A program made the translations under genes and the position numbers. DNA of 52,321 nt from an uncultured Pelagibacteraceae bacterium. Lineage in GTDB: Bacteria > Pseudomonadota > Alphaproteobacteria > Pelagibacterales > Pelagibacteraceae. The notes under the pieces are model-generated. The model made no database searches. It was not told the origin of the DNA and worked only from the letters and a program-made list of their open reading frames with translations. Location of the stretch: positions 1-52,321 of the forward strand of contig CABZEY010000007.1 in NCBI GenBank assembly GCA_902524955.1, written 5' to 3'. Below, one piece after another: positions 18,745 through 27,788 of this stretch; position 1 is the stretch's first letter; each line of letters begins with the position of its first letter.

Positions 18745-20892
18745 ATGTCTGTATTAAATACAATTAATGAAAAAGAAAGCAAGGATACAAATAAGTTATC
18801 CTTGAACAAACTTGAGGGTGGAAAGAATTTTAAAATTACAAGTAATTTTAAACCCTCTGGTGATCAACCAGCGGCAATTAAAGAATTGTGCCAAGGTTTA
18901 AATGATAAACAAAAAAATCAAGTTTTACTTGGTGTAACAGGTTCTGGAAAAACCTTCACAATGGCAAAAATAATTGAGTCTTTAAACCGTCCAGCTATTA
19001 TTCTAGCCCCTAACAAAACTCTAGCCGCTCAACTTTACGGTGAGATGAAAAGTTTTTTTTCTGAAAACTCAGTCGAATATTTTGTCTCTTATTATGATTA
19101 TTATACTCCTGAAGCTTACGTGCCAAGGTCAGATACATATATTGAAAAAGAGTCATCTATTAACGAACAAATTGATCGAATGAGACACTCTGCAACTAGA
19201 TCACTTTTAGAAAAAGACGATGTTATCATTGTTTCAAGTGTTTCTTGTATTTATGGTCTCGGTTCAGCTGAGTCCTACAGCAAAATGACTTTTACATTTA
19301 TAAAAAATGAAAACTATGAAAGAGAAAATGTAATTAAAGGTCTAATTGAACTTCAATACAAACGAAATGATCAGAACTTTCAAAGAGGAACTTTTAGAGT
19401 TAGGGGTGAAAACATTGAAATCTTCCCATCACATTTAGAAGATAGAGCGTGGAAACTAAATCTTGATGAAGGTAAATTAGTTTCTATTAAAGAATTTGAT
19501 CCTTTAACAGGTGATAAGACAGAGGATTTAAATATTATTAAGGTATATGCTAATAGCCATTACATAACACCTCGTCCAACAGTAAATCAAGCAATCAAAC
19601 AGATAAGAGATGAATTAAGAATCACTATAGATCATTTTAGAAAAGAAAATAAATTACTTGAAGCTCAAAGAATTGAGGAAAGAACTAGATTTGATTTAGA
19701 AATGATAGAAGCGACAGGATCTTGTTCTGGAATTGAAAACTATTCTCGATTTTTGTCTGGTAGAAAAAAAGGTGAACCGCCTCCAACTTTGTTCGAATAT
19801 TTGCCAGATAATGCATTAGTATTTGTTGATGAAAGCCACGTCACAGTTCCTCAATTAAACGGTATGTATAAAGGAGATTTTACAAGAAAAAAAACTCTAT
19901 CTGATTATGGTTTCAGATTACCGTCTTGTATGGATAACCGACCTTTAAAATTTGAAGAGTGGAACTTAATGAGACCACAAACAGTATTTGTATCAGCAAC
20001 ACCTGGCCCGTGGGAAATGGAACAAACTAAAGGTGTATTTTCAGAACAAATTATCAGACCTACTGGCTTAGTTGATCCAAATGTAGAAATAAGACCAGCA
20101 AAAAATCAGGTGGATGATTTATTAAACGAGTGCAAGGAGATTATAAAAAAAGAACAAAGAGTTTTGGTGACTACGCTTACAAAAAAAATGGCCGAGGACC
20201 TCACTGAATATTTTGACGAAAATGGTATCAAAGTTCGATATATGCACTCGGATATTGATACCTTGGAAAGAATAGAAATTATTAGAGATCTAAGACTAGG
20301 ACACTTTGATGTACTTGTAGGTATTAATCTTTTGAGAGAAGGTTTAGATATACCCGAGTGTTCTCTTGTAGCAATTTTAGATGCAGATAAAGAGGGATTT
20401 TTAAGATCAGAGACTTCTTTGGTTCAAACAATAGGAAGAGCAGCTAGAAATGTTGAAGGAAGAGTGATTTTATATGCTGATAAAAAAACAAATAGTATCA
20501 CAAAAGCTATTGAAGAAACTGATAGAAGAAGAAAAAAACAGCAAAATTATAATTTAAAAAATAATATTAATGCTGCATCCATAAAAAAGGAAATAAGTGA
20601 CATATTAGAGAGCGTTTATGAAAAAGATTATCTTAATACTGATAAATTTACTAAACCTGGTCACAACTTAAAAAAACATATGAAAGCTTTAAAGAAAGAT
20701 ATGCAGAATGCTGCTGATAACCTGGAATTTGAGAAAGCAGCAGAAATACGAGATGAAATCAGAAAATTAGAACAGTCAGATATGGGTCTTACAGTAAATT
20801 CATTTACTAAAAATTATAGTGCAAAAAAAGCTGGTAGATCTACCCAGGGAAGAGCTGGTACAAAAGCCGGTAGAAAATATAAAAAAAAATGA
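18745..20892 (+). CDS. uvrB: Excinuclease ABC subunit B
   Basis: DNA-damage verification helicase of nucleotide excision repair; it works with UvrA and with UvrC, encoded about 1.1 kb downstream. Walker A GVTGSGKT is at residues 63-70. The damage-probing beta-hairpin region [17 protein letters not shown] and the motif VI-like QTIGRAARN are present, and a UVR domain near 650-685 ([13 protein letters not shown]) binds UvrC. At 715 residues it carries about 30 extra N-terminal residues before [10 protein letters not shown] and a basic Gly/Lys-rich tail. The ATG lies 5 bases from the divergent aatA start, so a later start (TTG codons near 18802) is possible. Confidence 0.97.
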   Translation: MSVLNTINEKESKDTNKLSLNKLEGGKNFKITSNFKPSGDQPAAIKELCQGLNDKQKNQVLLGVTGSGKTFTMAKIIESLNRPAIILAPNKTLAAQLYGEMKSFFSENSVEYFVSYYDYYTPEAYVPRSDTYIEKESSINEQIDRMRHSATRSLLEKDDVIIVSSVSCIYGLGSAESYSKMTFTFIKNENYERENVIKGLIELQYKRNDQNFQRGTFRVRGENIEIFPSHLEDRAWKLNLDEGKLVSIKEFDPLTGDKTEDLNIIKVYANSHYITPRPTVNQAIKQIRDELRITIDHFRKENKLLEAQRIEERTRFDLEMIEATGSCSGIENYSRFLSGRKKGEPPPTLFEYLPDNALVFVDESHVTVPQLNGMYKGDFTRKKTLSDYGFRLPSCMDNRPLKFEEWNLMRPQTVFVSATPGPWEMEQTKGVFSEQIIRPTGLVDPNVEIRPAKNQVDDLLNECKEIIKKEQRVLVTTLTKKMAEDLTEYFDENGIKVRYMHSDIDTLERIEIIRDLRLGHFDVLVGINLLREGLDIPECSLVAILDADKEGFLRSETSLVQTIGRAARNVEGRVILYADKKTNSITKAIEETDRRRKKQQNYNLKNNINAASIKKEISDILESVYEKDYLNTDKFTKPGHNLKKHMKALKKDMQNAADNLEFEKAAEIRDEIRKLEQSDMGLTVNSFTKNYSAKKAGRSTQGRAGTKAGRKYKKK

Positions 20893-21638
20893 ATATTTTA
20901 ATTACTGGAGCTGGAAAAAGAATTGGAAAAGAAATTGCAATTAATTTTGCAAAAAACGGCGCAACTATTGTTCTACATTATAATCATTCGAAAAAAGAAG
21001 CTGAAAAAACAGAAAAAGAAATATCTAAATACAGTAGAGCTGTTTTAATTAAAGCAAATTTAGAGAATTCTAATTCAGTAAAAAAACTTTTCTTAACAGC
21101 CAAAAAAAAAGTAGGGAAAATTCATCATTTGGTTAATTGTGCCTCGTTATTTGAAAACGACGACTTATTAAAATTTGATGAAAAAAATTGGGATAAACAT
21201 CTGAATATTAATGCTAAGGCTCCTGTAATCTTAATATCACATTTCGCAAATCAAAAATTTAATTCCATTGATAATTTGACAGTAACGAATATTTTAGACC
21301 AGAGGGTATTTAAATTAACTCCACATTTTTTTTCTTATACTATAAGTAAACTTATTTTATATAACCTAACAAAAACAGCAGCCATGCGCTTAGCTCCTCA
21401 TATAAGAGTTAACGCAATAGCCCCTGGGCCAGTTATAAAAAATTCTAGACAAACAAAAGCTCATTTTAAAAAACAATACTCAAATACTCTTTTAAAAAGA
21501 CAAGTTAATAAAAGGGAAATTTTTAATGCATGTAAGTTTTTTATTGAAAATAAGTCAATTACTGGCCAATCTTTTGCAATAGATAGTGGTCAGAGTTTAA
21601 ATTGGCAAACTAAAGATTTGATCAATATAAATGAATAA
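20889..21638 (+). CDS. Short-chain dehydrogenase, FolM/pteridine-reductase type
   Basis: 249-residue NAD(P)H-dependent reductase. The nucleotide motif TGAGKRIG (6-13) has the arginine typical of pteridine reductases and FolM rather than the usual TGxxxGIG. The catalytic YxxxK is Y150/K154 and the APGPV signature follows. It overlaps uvrB by 4 bases and folB by 8. Adjacency to dihydroneopterin aldolase supports a role as dihydropterin or dihydrofolate reductase. Family and motifs are seen; the folate role is inferred. Other SDR substrates remain possible. Confidence 0.8.
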   Translation: MNILITGAGKRIGKEIAINFAKNGATIVLHYNHSKKEAEKTEKEISKYSRAVLIKANLENSNSVKKLFLTAKKKVGKIHHLVNCASLFENDDLLKFDEKNWDKHLNINAKAPVILISHFANQKFNSIDNLTVTNILDQRVFKLTPHFFSYTISKLILYNLTKTAAMRLAPHIRVNAIAPGPVIKNSRQTKAHFKKQYSNTLLKRQVNKREIFNACKFFIENKSITGQSFAIDSGQSLNWQTKDLININE

Positions 21639-22023
21639 TAAAGTTATTAAAATCAAAGGAGAAATTAAAACTTCTGAGGAAATAATTCATATTAAAAATT
21701 TAATGCTAAAAACAAAATTTGGTTTTTATCCAAAAGAAAAAAAAATCAGTCAAAGACTGATATTTAATCTTAAAGTCTATACAATTAAAAATATTTATAG
21801 AGACAGTAGACTTGAAGATGTGGTTGATTATGATGAAATAGTCAAAATAATAAAAAAAATTCTTATTGAAAATATTAATTTCCTAGAAACGCTTGCCGAA
21901 AAGATAATAAATAAAATTTTTGAAGATAGAAGAATAATTAAAATTAATATTAAAATTGAAAAACCTGATGCTGTGTCAGAATGTGATAGTGTAGGTTATG
22001 AAATTACCAAAGAACGGATGTAA
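21631..22023 (+). CDS. folB: Dihydroneopterin aldolase
   Basis: 130-residue enzyme of the folate pathway that converts dihydroneopterin to hydroxymethyl-dihydropterin. It has the family core IHIKNLMLKTKFGFYPKEK, the VDYDEIVKII motif, the catalytic-region LETLAEKI and the C-terminal INIKIEKPDAV. It overlaps the upstream reductase by 8 bases and is followed one base later by uvrC. The other folate genes (folE, folK, folP) are not in this window. Confidence 0.9.
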   Translation: MNNKVIKIKGEIKTSEEIIHIKNLMLKTKFGFYPKEKKISQRLIFNLKVYTIKNIYRDSRLEDVVDYDEIVKIIKKILIENINFLETLAEKIINKIFEDRRIIKINIKIEKPDAVSECDSVGYEITKERM

Positions 22024-22024
22024 A

Positions 22025-23863
22025 ATGAATTCTTTAGAAAAAGGAAAAGAAATATTTAAAAGAAAATCTAAGCTTTGTTCAAATAGTCCTGGTGTTTATC
22101 AAGTTTTCGATGAAAGAAATAAAATAATCTATGTTGGTAAAGCTAAAAATTTACCAAATAGGTTGTCAAATTATGCATCTAGCTCTACGCAACCTATAAG
22201 AACCGAAAGGATGATTGCTTCAACTATAAGGATAGATACCATCAGCACATTAAACGAGTCTGAAGCTTTGCTATTAGAAGCAAACTTAATTAAAAAGAAC
22301 AAGCCTAGGTACAACGTCCTTTTAAAAGATGATAAATCTTTTCCGTATATTCAAATCAGATCAAGCCATGACTTTCCACAAATCACTAAGTTTCGAGGAA
22401 AGCATAATGATAAGGATATTTACTTTGGTCCTTTTGCATCAATTGCATCAGCAAATTGGACAATAAAAATGCTTCAGAAAGTATTTCAATTAAGAGTTTG
22501 CGATGACAATACTTTTAAAGGAAGGTCTAGACCATGTATTCTATATCAAATCAAAAGGTGTTCAGGACCATGTACAAATGAAATATCAAAAGTTGATTAT
22601 GCCGAAACTGTTAAAGAATGTACAAATTTTTTAAATGGTAAATCTAGAGATATCCAAAAAAAATTGTCTCATCAAATGGAAAAACAAAGTGAGAAATTAA
22701 ATTATGAAAAAGCTGCAATTTTGAGAGATAGAATAAAGTCTTTAACCTACATTCAATCGTCTCAAAATATTCAAAAAAATAACTTAAAAGATGCAGATTT
22801 AATCGTATCCTTTAGAAAAGAAAATGTAACATGTATTGTGATATTTTTTTATCGTTCAAAACAAAATTGGGGTAGTCAATACTTTTATCCAAAACATGAT
22901 TATGAAGATAGTGATGAGCATATTTTAAAATCTTTTTTAATGCAGTTTTATGAAAACAAAGAACCACCACCAGAAATTGTGCTCAATCTTTGCCCGGAAA
23001 ATGAAAATTTGATTAAAAGTGCTTTAGAAAAAAAATTCAACAAAAAGATTTCACTAAAAATTCTTCCTAAAAATTCAATGGTAAAAAATGCAGTCAAGAA
23101 TGCTGAGGAACAGCTTCAATTAAAAATTATATCTCATGAAAAAAATAATAGTCTATTACTTTCCCTAGGCGAAAGATTTAAATTAAATTTTACTCCATCT
23201 TTAATCGAAGTTTATGATAATAGTCATAACCAAGGAGACAGTAATATTGGTGCTTTAATAGCATTTGGAAAAGATGGTTTCATCAAAAATAGATACAGAA
23301 AGTTTAATATAAAGAGTAAGAATATTAAGTCGAACGATGATTATGGTATGTTGTCTGAAGTTATAGAAAGACGTTTTTCAAAAATTCATAGTTTATCAGA
23401 TGAAAATGCACCTGATTTATTATTAATTGATGGCGGAAAAGGTCAATATTCTGTGGTTAGAAATAAATTAAATGATTTAGGTTTTCATGACCTTAAAATC
23501 ATTGCAATTTCTAAGGGGAAAGAGCGTAATAAAGGAAATGAGAAGTTTATAACAGACGAAGAAACTATCCAATTAGAAAAAAATGATCCAGTGTTATTTT
23601 TAATGCAAAGAATTCGTGATGAGGCACATAGATTTGCAATTACAACTCACAGAAAGAAAAAAAATAAAAATATGTTTAAATCTCCACTTGAAGAAATTGA
23701 TGGTATTGGTTCTAAAAGAAAAAAAGCATTATTAAGTCATTTTGGATCTGCAAAAGCAATAGAGGGCGCTAGCCTTGATGATATAAAATCTGTTGAAGGT
23801 ATCAATGAAAGTTCAGCAATCAAAATTTATAATTTTTTTCATAAAAAGAAAAATATCCTTTAA
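22025..23863 (+). CDS. uvrC: Excinuclease ABC subunit C
   Basis: Dual-incision nuclease of nucleotide excision repair. An N-terminal GIY-YIG domain (GVYQVFDERNKIIYVGKAKN) makes the 3' cut. The central Cys-rich CILYQIKRCSGPC and a UVR domain (LNYEKAAILRDRI) bind UvrB. The RNase H-like domain (IEVYDNSHNQG, LLIDGGKGQ) makes the 5' cut, and the C-terminal HhH region (LEEIDGIGSKRKKALL) binds DNA. The ATG at 22025 gives 612 residues; an in-frame ATG at 21998 inside folB is possible but less likely. It ends in a TAATG overlap with pgsA. Clustering with uvrB suggests coordinated repair expression. Confidence 0.96.
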   Translation: MNSLEKGKEIFKRKSKLCSNSPGVYQVFDERNKIIYVGKAKNLPNRLSNYASSSTQPIRTERMIASTIRIDTISTLNESEALLLEANLIKKNKPRYNVLLKDDKSFPYIQIRSSHDFPQITKFRGKHNDKDIYFGPFASIASANWTIKMLQKVFQLRVCDDNTFKGRSRPCILYQIKRCSGPCTNEISKVDYAETVKECTNFLNGKSRDIQKKLSHQMEKQSEKLNYEKAAILRDRIKSLTYIQSSQNIQKNNLKDADLIVSFRKENVTCIVIFFYRSKQNWGSQYFYPKHDYEDSDEHILKSFLMQFYENKEPPPEIVLNLCPENENLIKSALEKKFNKKISLKILPKNSMVKNAVKNAEEQLQLKIISHEKNNSLLLSLGERFKLNFTPSLIEVYDNSHNQGDSNIGALIAFGKDGFIKNRYRKFNIKSKNIKSNDDYGMLSEVIERRFSKIHSLSDENAPDLLLIDGGKGQYSVVRNKLNDLGFHDLKIIAISKGKERNKGNEKFITDEETIQLEKNDPVLFLMQRIRDEAHRFAITTHRKKKNKNMFKSPLEEIDGIGSKRKKALLSHFGSAKAIEGASLDDIKSVEGINESSAIKIYNFFHKKKNIL

Positions 23864-24420
23864 TGATTAAAATACCAAATATTCTTACAATTGGGCGAAT
23901 AATACTTGTTCCTATTTTAGTATTTGTTTTCTTTTTACCAGGCCCCTTGGGAGACTGGTTAGCTTGTGGTGTATTTGTACTTGCTAGTTTCACAGATTTT
24001 GTAGATGGATTTTTAGCGCGTTTACTTAAACAACAATCAAGACTGGGTGAAATGTTAGATCCTATTGCAGATAAAATTATTGTAGTAACTGCATTAGTGC
24101 TATTAGTAAAAAATGATACGATCTCTGATACAAACATTGTTGCAGCAATAATCATTTTATGCCGTGAAATTTTAGTATCTGGTCTAAGAGAATATTTAGC
24201 AAAATTTAAATTAAAAATGCCAGTCTCACAACTTGCAAAAGTTAAGACCTTTTTACAAATGTTTTCAATTTCAATTTTGTTAGCAGGTAAATCGGGAGAT
24301 AATTTAATTGGCGGTTATGGGTTGGATATTGGTATCGTTTTATTATGGCTATCAGCGATACTAACAATATATACTGGTTACGATTATATTAAAAAAGGCA
24401 TTGATCACGCTTTGGATTAA
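23863..24420 (+). CDS. pgsA: CDP-diacylglycerol-glycerol-3-phosphate 3-phosphatidyltransferase
   Basis: Inner-membrane enzyme that commits CDP-diacylglycerol to phosphatidylglycerol. The CDP-alcohol phosphotransferase signature D-G-x2-A-R-x8-G-x3-D-x3-D is complete in DGFLARLLKQQ through DPIADK. The N-terminal NILTIGRIILVP matches PgsA closely. Its 185 residues hold about five membrane segments. It starts within the uvrC stop (TAATG); uvrC-pgsA linkage is widespread in bacteria. The last 4 bases overlap convergent ilvE. Confidence 0.95.
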   Translation: MIKIPNILTIGRIILVPILVFVFFLPGPLGDWLACGVFVLASFTDFVDGFLARLLKQQSRLGEMLDPIADKIIVVTALVLLVKNDTISDTNIVAAIIILCREILVSGLREYLAKFKLKMPVSQLAKVKTFLQMFSISILLAGKSGDNLIGGYGLDIGIVLLWLSAILTIYTGYDYIKKGIDHALD

Positions 24421-25307
24421 ACTGTTACTTTCTTATTTACAATTTCTAAATACTTATCAAAAAATTCGCTTATAGAGCTGGTAACTTTAAATTTATACTC
24501 TCCTATTTGTGATACAGGTGTAACCTCAGCTGCAGTTCCAGTTAAAAAACATGCATCGAAATTTGTTAACTCATTTAGTTTAATTTTTCTTTCATTAATT
24601 TTAAAACCTTTTTTTTTAGCAATATCAATTATCGTTCTTCTAGTAATTCCATCTAAAAAACAATCTGGTACCGGTGTATGTATTACTTTTGATTGCTCAT
24701 CAATAAAAAAAATATTTGCACCAGTTGCTTCTGCTACATAGTCTTCATGATCTAACATTAAAGAATCATTAAAACCTTCCTTTTCTGCCTCATGCTTAGA
24801 TAAAGTACAAATCATATATAAACCAGCGGCCTTAGTATCCCAAGGTATTGTGTTCGGCGCCGGTCTTCTCCATTTAGAAATATTTAATTTAATACCATTC
24901 TCTTTTATTTTTGGATCAAAATATGAACCCCACTCCCAAGTTGCTATAGCAAAGTGTATTTTATTCCGCTGAGCTGAAATTGCCATCATTTCACTGCCTC
25001 TCCAAGCTACAGGTCTAACATAACCATTTTTTACATTTTGAATTTTGATAATTTCGTTACAAGCCTTGTCTATTTCTTCTGCTGTGTAGGGGATTTCAAA
25101 GCCCATTCTTTTCGCAGAGTAAATAAGTCTATCTGTATGCTCTCTTAATTTAAAAATTTCACCATTATAAACTCTTTCACCTTCAAACACACAGCTACCA
25201 TAATGCAACCCATGAGTCAGAACATGCAGCTTTGCATCTTTCCAGTCTACTATCTGGCCATTGAACCAGATCTTACCATTTCTTTTATCGTACGGGACGG
25301 GTTCCAT
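24417..25307 (-). CDS. ilvE: Branched-chain amino-acid aminotransferase
   Basis: PLP fold-type IV enzyme for the last step of leucine, isoleucine and valine synthesis. Its 296 residues show WFNGQIVDWKDAKLHVLTHGLHYG at the N-terminus (here shortened to LTHGLHYGSCVFEG), the PLP lysine in DTKAAGLYM, and AEATGANIFF and LTGTAAEVTP near the C-terminus. The ATG at 25307 (MEPVPYDKRNG) matches family starts; an in-frame ATG at 25352 falls within the control region and is rejected. A good promoter and an inverted repeat lie upstream, shared with the divergent MarR gene. Confidence 0.95.
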   Translation of the reverse strand: MEPVPYDKRNGKIWFNGQIVDWKDAKLHVLTHGLHYGSCVFEGERVYNGEIFKLREHTDRLIYSAKRMGFEIPYTAEEIDKACNEIIKIQNVKNGYVRPVAWRGSEMMAISAQRNKIHFAIATWEWGSYFDPKIKENGIKLNISKWRRPAPNTIPWDTKAAGLYMICTLSKHEAEKEGFNDSLMLDHEDYVAEATGANIFFIDEQSKVIHTPVPDCFLDGITRRTIIDIAKKKGFKINERKIKLNELTNFDACFLTGTAAEVTPVSQIGEYKFKVTSSISEFFDKYLEIVNKKVTV

Positions 25308-25323
25308 ATTGAAAATTGAATAG

Positions 25324-25352
25324 AAATTATATTTGAATGTAATATAAGTCAA
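25324..25352 (-). promoter_or_regulatory. Predicted sigma70 promoter of ilvE
   Basis: Minus strand: -35 TTGACT (25352-25347), a 17-base spacer and a -10 TAATTT (25329-25324). Transcription would start near 25317, about 10 bases before the ilvE ATG. The -35 overlaps the inverted repeat at 25345-25365. Confidence 0.6.
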
Positions 25353-25365
25353 TAATACTGACTAA
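25345..25365. promoter_or_regulatory. Inverted repeat between ilvE and the MarR gene, candidate operator
   Basis: Arms TAAGTCA (25345-25351) and TGACTAA (25359-25365) match in 6 of 7 positions around a 7-base centre. It ends 6 bases before the MarR-gene ATG and covers the ilvE -35. Size and place suit a MarR-family dimer site, so self-control and control of ilvE are plausible but unproven. Confidence 0.45.
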
Positions 25366-25371
25366 TACTTA

Positions 25372-25809
25372 ATGCTAAAAGATTTCCTATACTTAAAAGA
25401 AAAAAATTTGAAAGATGTGATAGAATTACTATTAAAATCCTACACATGCTCTTTTTCAGACAGTGAACAAACGCTCAAAAGAAACTCATTAGGTAAAGCG
25501 CATCATAGATTGATGATATTAGTTGATAACAAACCTGGCATAAGAGTTACTGAAATTTTAAATTGCCTTAAAATTACCAAACAAAGCTTAAATAGGGTAA
25601 TTCAAGATTTAATTAAAAAAAACCTTATAAATCTTGTTAAAGGAGAAAAGGACGGAAGAGAAAAAAAAATTTACTTAACAACAAAAGGAATGGAGTTTAG
25701 TAATAATTTATTCAGTTCACAAAAAACTAGAATTTTGAGTGCTTTTAAAAAATCATCTCCTGATGAGGTTCTTTATTTTAAAAATGTTTTAAAGAGAATT
25801 ATTGAATGA
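25372..25809 (+). CDS. MarR-family transcriptional regulator (PetP-like)
   Basis: 145-residue winged-helix regulator. The core shows GKAHHRLMILVDNKPGIRVTEIL, the recognition helix LKITKQSLNRVIQDLIKKNLI, then the wing GEKDGREKKIYLTTKG. It overlaps the next gene, an OmpR-type regulator, by 4 bases. A MarR gene coupled to an OmpR-type regulator recalls the petP-petR pair of Rhodobacter, and bc1 genes do occur 8 kb away, but no direct link is visible. An inverted repeat just upstream may be its operator. Confidence 0.85.
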   Translation: MLKDFLYLKEKNLKDVIELLLKSYTCSFSDSEQTLKRNSLGKAHHRLMILVDNKPGIRVTEILNCLKITKQSLNRVIQDLIKKNLINLVKGEKDGREKKIYLTTKGMEFSNNLFSSQKTRILSAFKKSSPDEVLYFKNVLKRIIE

Positions 25810-26486
25810 AAAAAGAAAAAAAACATATTCTTATTATTGACGATGAGGAAGGGATACGTGAACCTCTTAAGGAATATTTAGAAGGGGAAAACTTTTTTGT
25901 AACTACAGCAAAAGATTCTCAAGATGCTAAAAGTAAAATTCAAATTTTAGAATTCGACTTACTTATAGTAGATATAATGATGCCAGGTCAATCAGGTTTA
26001 GAGCTTACAAAAGAAATAAGGAAGAACAAGGATACACCAATTATATTTCTAACTGCAATGGGTGAGGCAGCTAGTAGAATTCATGGTTTAGAAACAGGTG
26101 CAGATGATTACGTACCTAAACCTTTTGAACCTAAAGAGTTAGTACTTAGAATAAAAAATATTTTGAAAAGAGTTAAAAGTTTAGGACAAGGTATTCAATT
26201 AATTAAATTCGGTGAACGAAAAGTTGATTTAAAAAAAATGACTATTACCTATAAAAAAAATGTTGAAAAAATTAATCAATCAGAAAAGGCTCTACTAGAA
26301 ACTATGATAATGTCTTTAGGAAAAGTTTTTCAAAGGGAAGACATTTCTAAAATTATAAAACTGAACAAAGAAAGAGCTGTAGATGTTGTAATTACTAGAT
26401 TAAGACAGAAAATTGAACCTGATCCAAAAAATCCTATTTACCTTCAAACTGTGCGTGGAAACGGTTATGTACTTTGGGCAGATTAA
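25806..26486 (+). CDS. OmpR/PhoB-type response regulator
   Basis: 226-residue two-component regulator. The receiver domain (residues 7-122) has the acidic pair D12/D13, phospho-acceptor D56 (LLIVDIMMPG), T83 and K105 (PKPFEP). The C-terminal winged helix ends in the typical INP-like stretch PDPKNPIYLQTVRGNGYVL. It overlaps the MarR gene by 4 bases and is followed with no gap by its presumed kinase, so signal and response are made together. The best match by context is OmpR, or PetR in alphaproteobacterial naming. Confidence 0.92.
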   Translation: MKKEKKHILIIDDEEGIREPLKEYLEGENFFVTTAKDSQDAKSKIQILEFDLLIVDIMMPGQSGLELTKEIRKNKDTPIIFLTAMGEAASRIHGLETGADDYVPKPFEPKELVLRIKNILKRVKSLGQGIQLIKFGERKVDLKKMTITYKKNVEKINQSEKALLETMIMSLGKVFQREDISKIIKLNKERAVDVVITRLRQKIEPDPKNPIYLQTVRGNGYVLWAD

Positions 26487-27788
26487 ATGATTAAAAAGTT
26501 TTTACCTAAAACTTTATTTTATAGATATTTTTTAATTATCATTACACCAGTTATTCTTCTACAAATCACTCTTGCAATTGTATTTTTCGATAGTCTATGG
26601 CTTAAAACAAATAAAGGTTTGGTTAATTCTTTATCTGATGAAATTTCTACATTTATAAATTTATATCAAAATGGAGAAAGTGCTAAAGATAAAGAAACCA
26701 CGCTTAATCTTTTTAAAAAAAATAAACCTTATGATATTAAAATTATAGAAGGGAAAATTAAAAAAAAAGAGGATTACTCAAAGTTTGCATTTTACGATAG
26801 ATTGTTAAAAGAAGAATTTGAAAAAAATTTAAACTACAAATTTTGGTTTAATACAAAAATTCATAAAGACTATGTTAAAATTTTAGTTGAGTTTGACGAT
26901 AAAATTGTAGATTTACTTGTGCCAAAATCAAGAATAAGAAATGCATCAGGTAGAATATTTCTCTTATGGATTTTAGTTCCTGCATTATTATTAATATCAA
27001 TATCAATTATTTTCTTAAGAAATCAAATAAGACCTATTACGAACTTAGCGTCTGCTGCAGAGAAATTTGGAAAAGGTCAATATGTTGCAGAAACAAAGCC
27101 CTCGGGAGCGATGGAAATCCGAAAAGCTATTAATGAATTTGAAAAAATGAAACAAAGAATCTTGAGACATATAAGTCAAAGAACTTCAATGCTGTCCGGT
27201 ATCAGTCATGATTTAAAAACACCTTTAACTAGACTGAAATTACAAATTGAAATTTTAAATAAAGATGGAAAATTGAACAAAATCAAAGATGATATTAATG
27301 AAATGCAAAAAATGATAGCTGATTACTTGGATTATTCTACCTCACAATCTGAATTGTCCTCAAATAAGTTTAACTTATCTATAATGTTAAATGAAATAAT
27401 GCATAAATTTAGTGGATCCAAAATTTATCTTGAATGTAAGAAAAACTATTTTTTAACAGGAAGACAACATTTAATTAAAAGATCAATTTTAAATATAATT
27501 GAAAATGCGCTTAAATACGGAAATACAGCAGAAATAAAAGTATCTGATACCTCTGATAAAATTCTAATTACTATTGATGACGACGGCCCTGGTATACCTG
27601 AGAAAGAAAGAGAGAGAGTTTTAAGACCATTTTATAGATTGGATAAAAGTCGTAAATCTAGTCCAGGAAGTGTTGGGTTAGGTTTGTCTATTGTTCAAGA
27701 TATTGTAAATTCTCATGGTGGCCAAATTGATTTACAAAATAATCCAAAAGGATCTGGTTTAAGAGTTAACTTAACATTTCCATCCTAA
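26487..27788 (+). CDS. Sensor histidine kinase, EnvZ-like
   Basis: 433-residue inner-membrane kinase. TM1 is about residues 12-36 and TM2 about 157-177, enclosing a periplasmic sensor of about 120 residues rich in lysine. A HAMP domain (RNQIRPITNLASAAEKFGKG) leads to the H-box SGISHDLKTPLTRLKLQ with phospho-acceptor H241. The ATPase shows N-box NIIENALKYG, DDDGPGIP and GSVGLGLSIV. The architecture matches EnvZ. It starts directly after the response regulator stop and its TAATG end overlaps lgt. The signal sensed is unknown. Confidence 0.92.
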   Translation: MIKKFLPKTLFYRYFLIIITPVILLQITLAIVFFDSLWLKTNKGLVNSLSDEISTFINLYQNGESAKDKETTLNLFKKNKPYDIKIIEGKIKKKEDYSKFAFYDRLLKEEFEKNLNYKFWFNTKIHKDYVKILVEFDDKIVDLLVPKSRIRNASGRIFLLWILVPALLLISISIIFLRNQIRPITNLASAAEKFGKGQYVAETKPSGAMEIRKAINEFEKMKQRILRHISQRTSMLSGISHDLKTPLTRLKLQIEILNKDGKLNKIKDDINEMQKMIADYLDYSTSQSELSSNKFNLSIMLNEIMHKFSGSKIYLECKKNYFLTGRQHLIKRSILNIIENALKYGNTAEIKVSDTSDKILITIDDDGPGIPEKERERVLRPFYRLDKSRKSSPGSVGLGLSIVQDIVNSHGGQIDLQNNPKGSGLRVNLTFPS

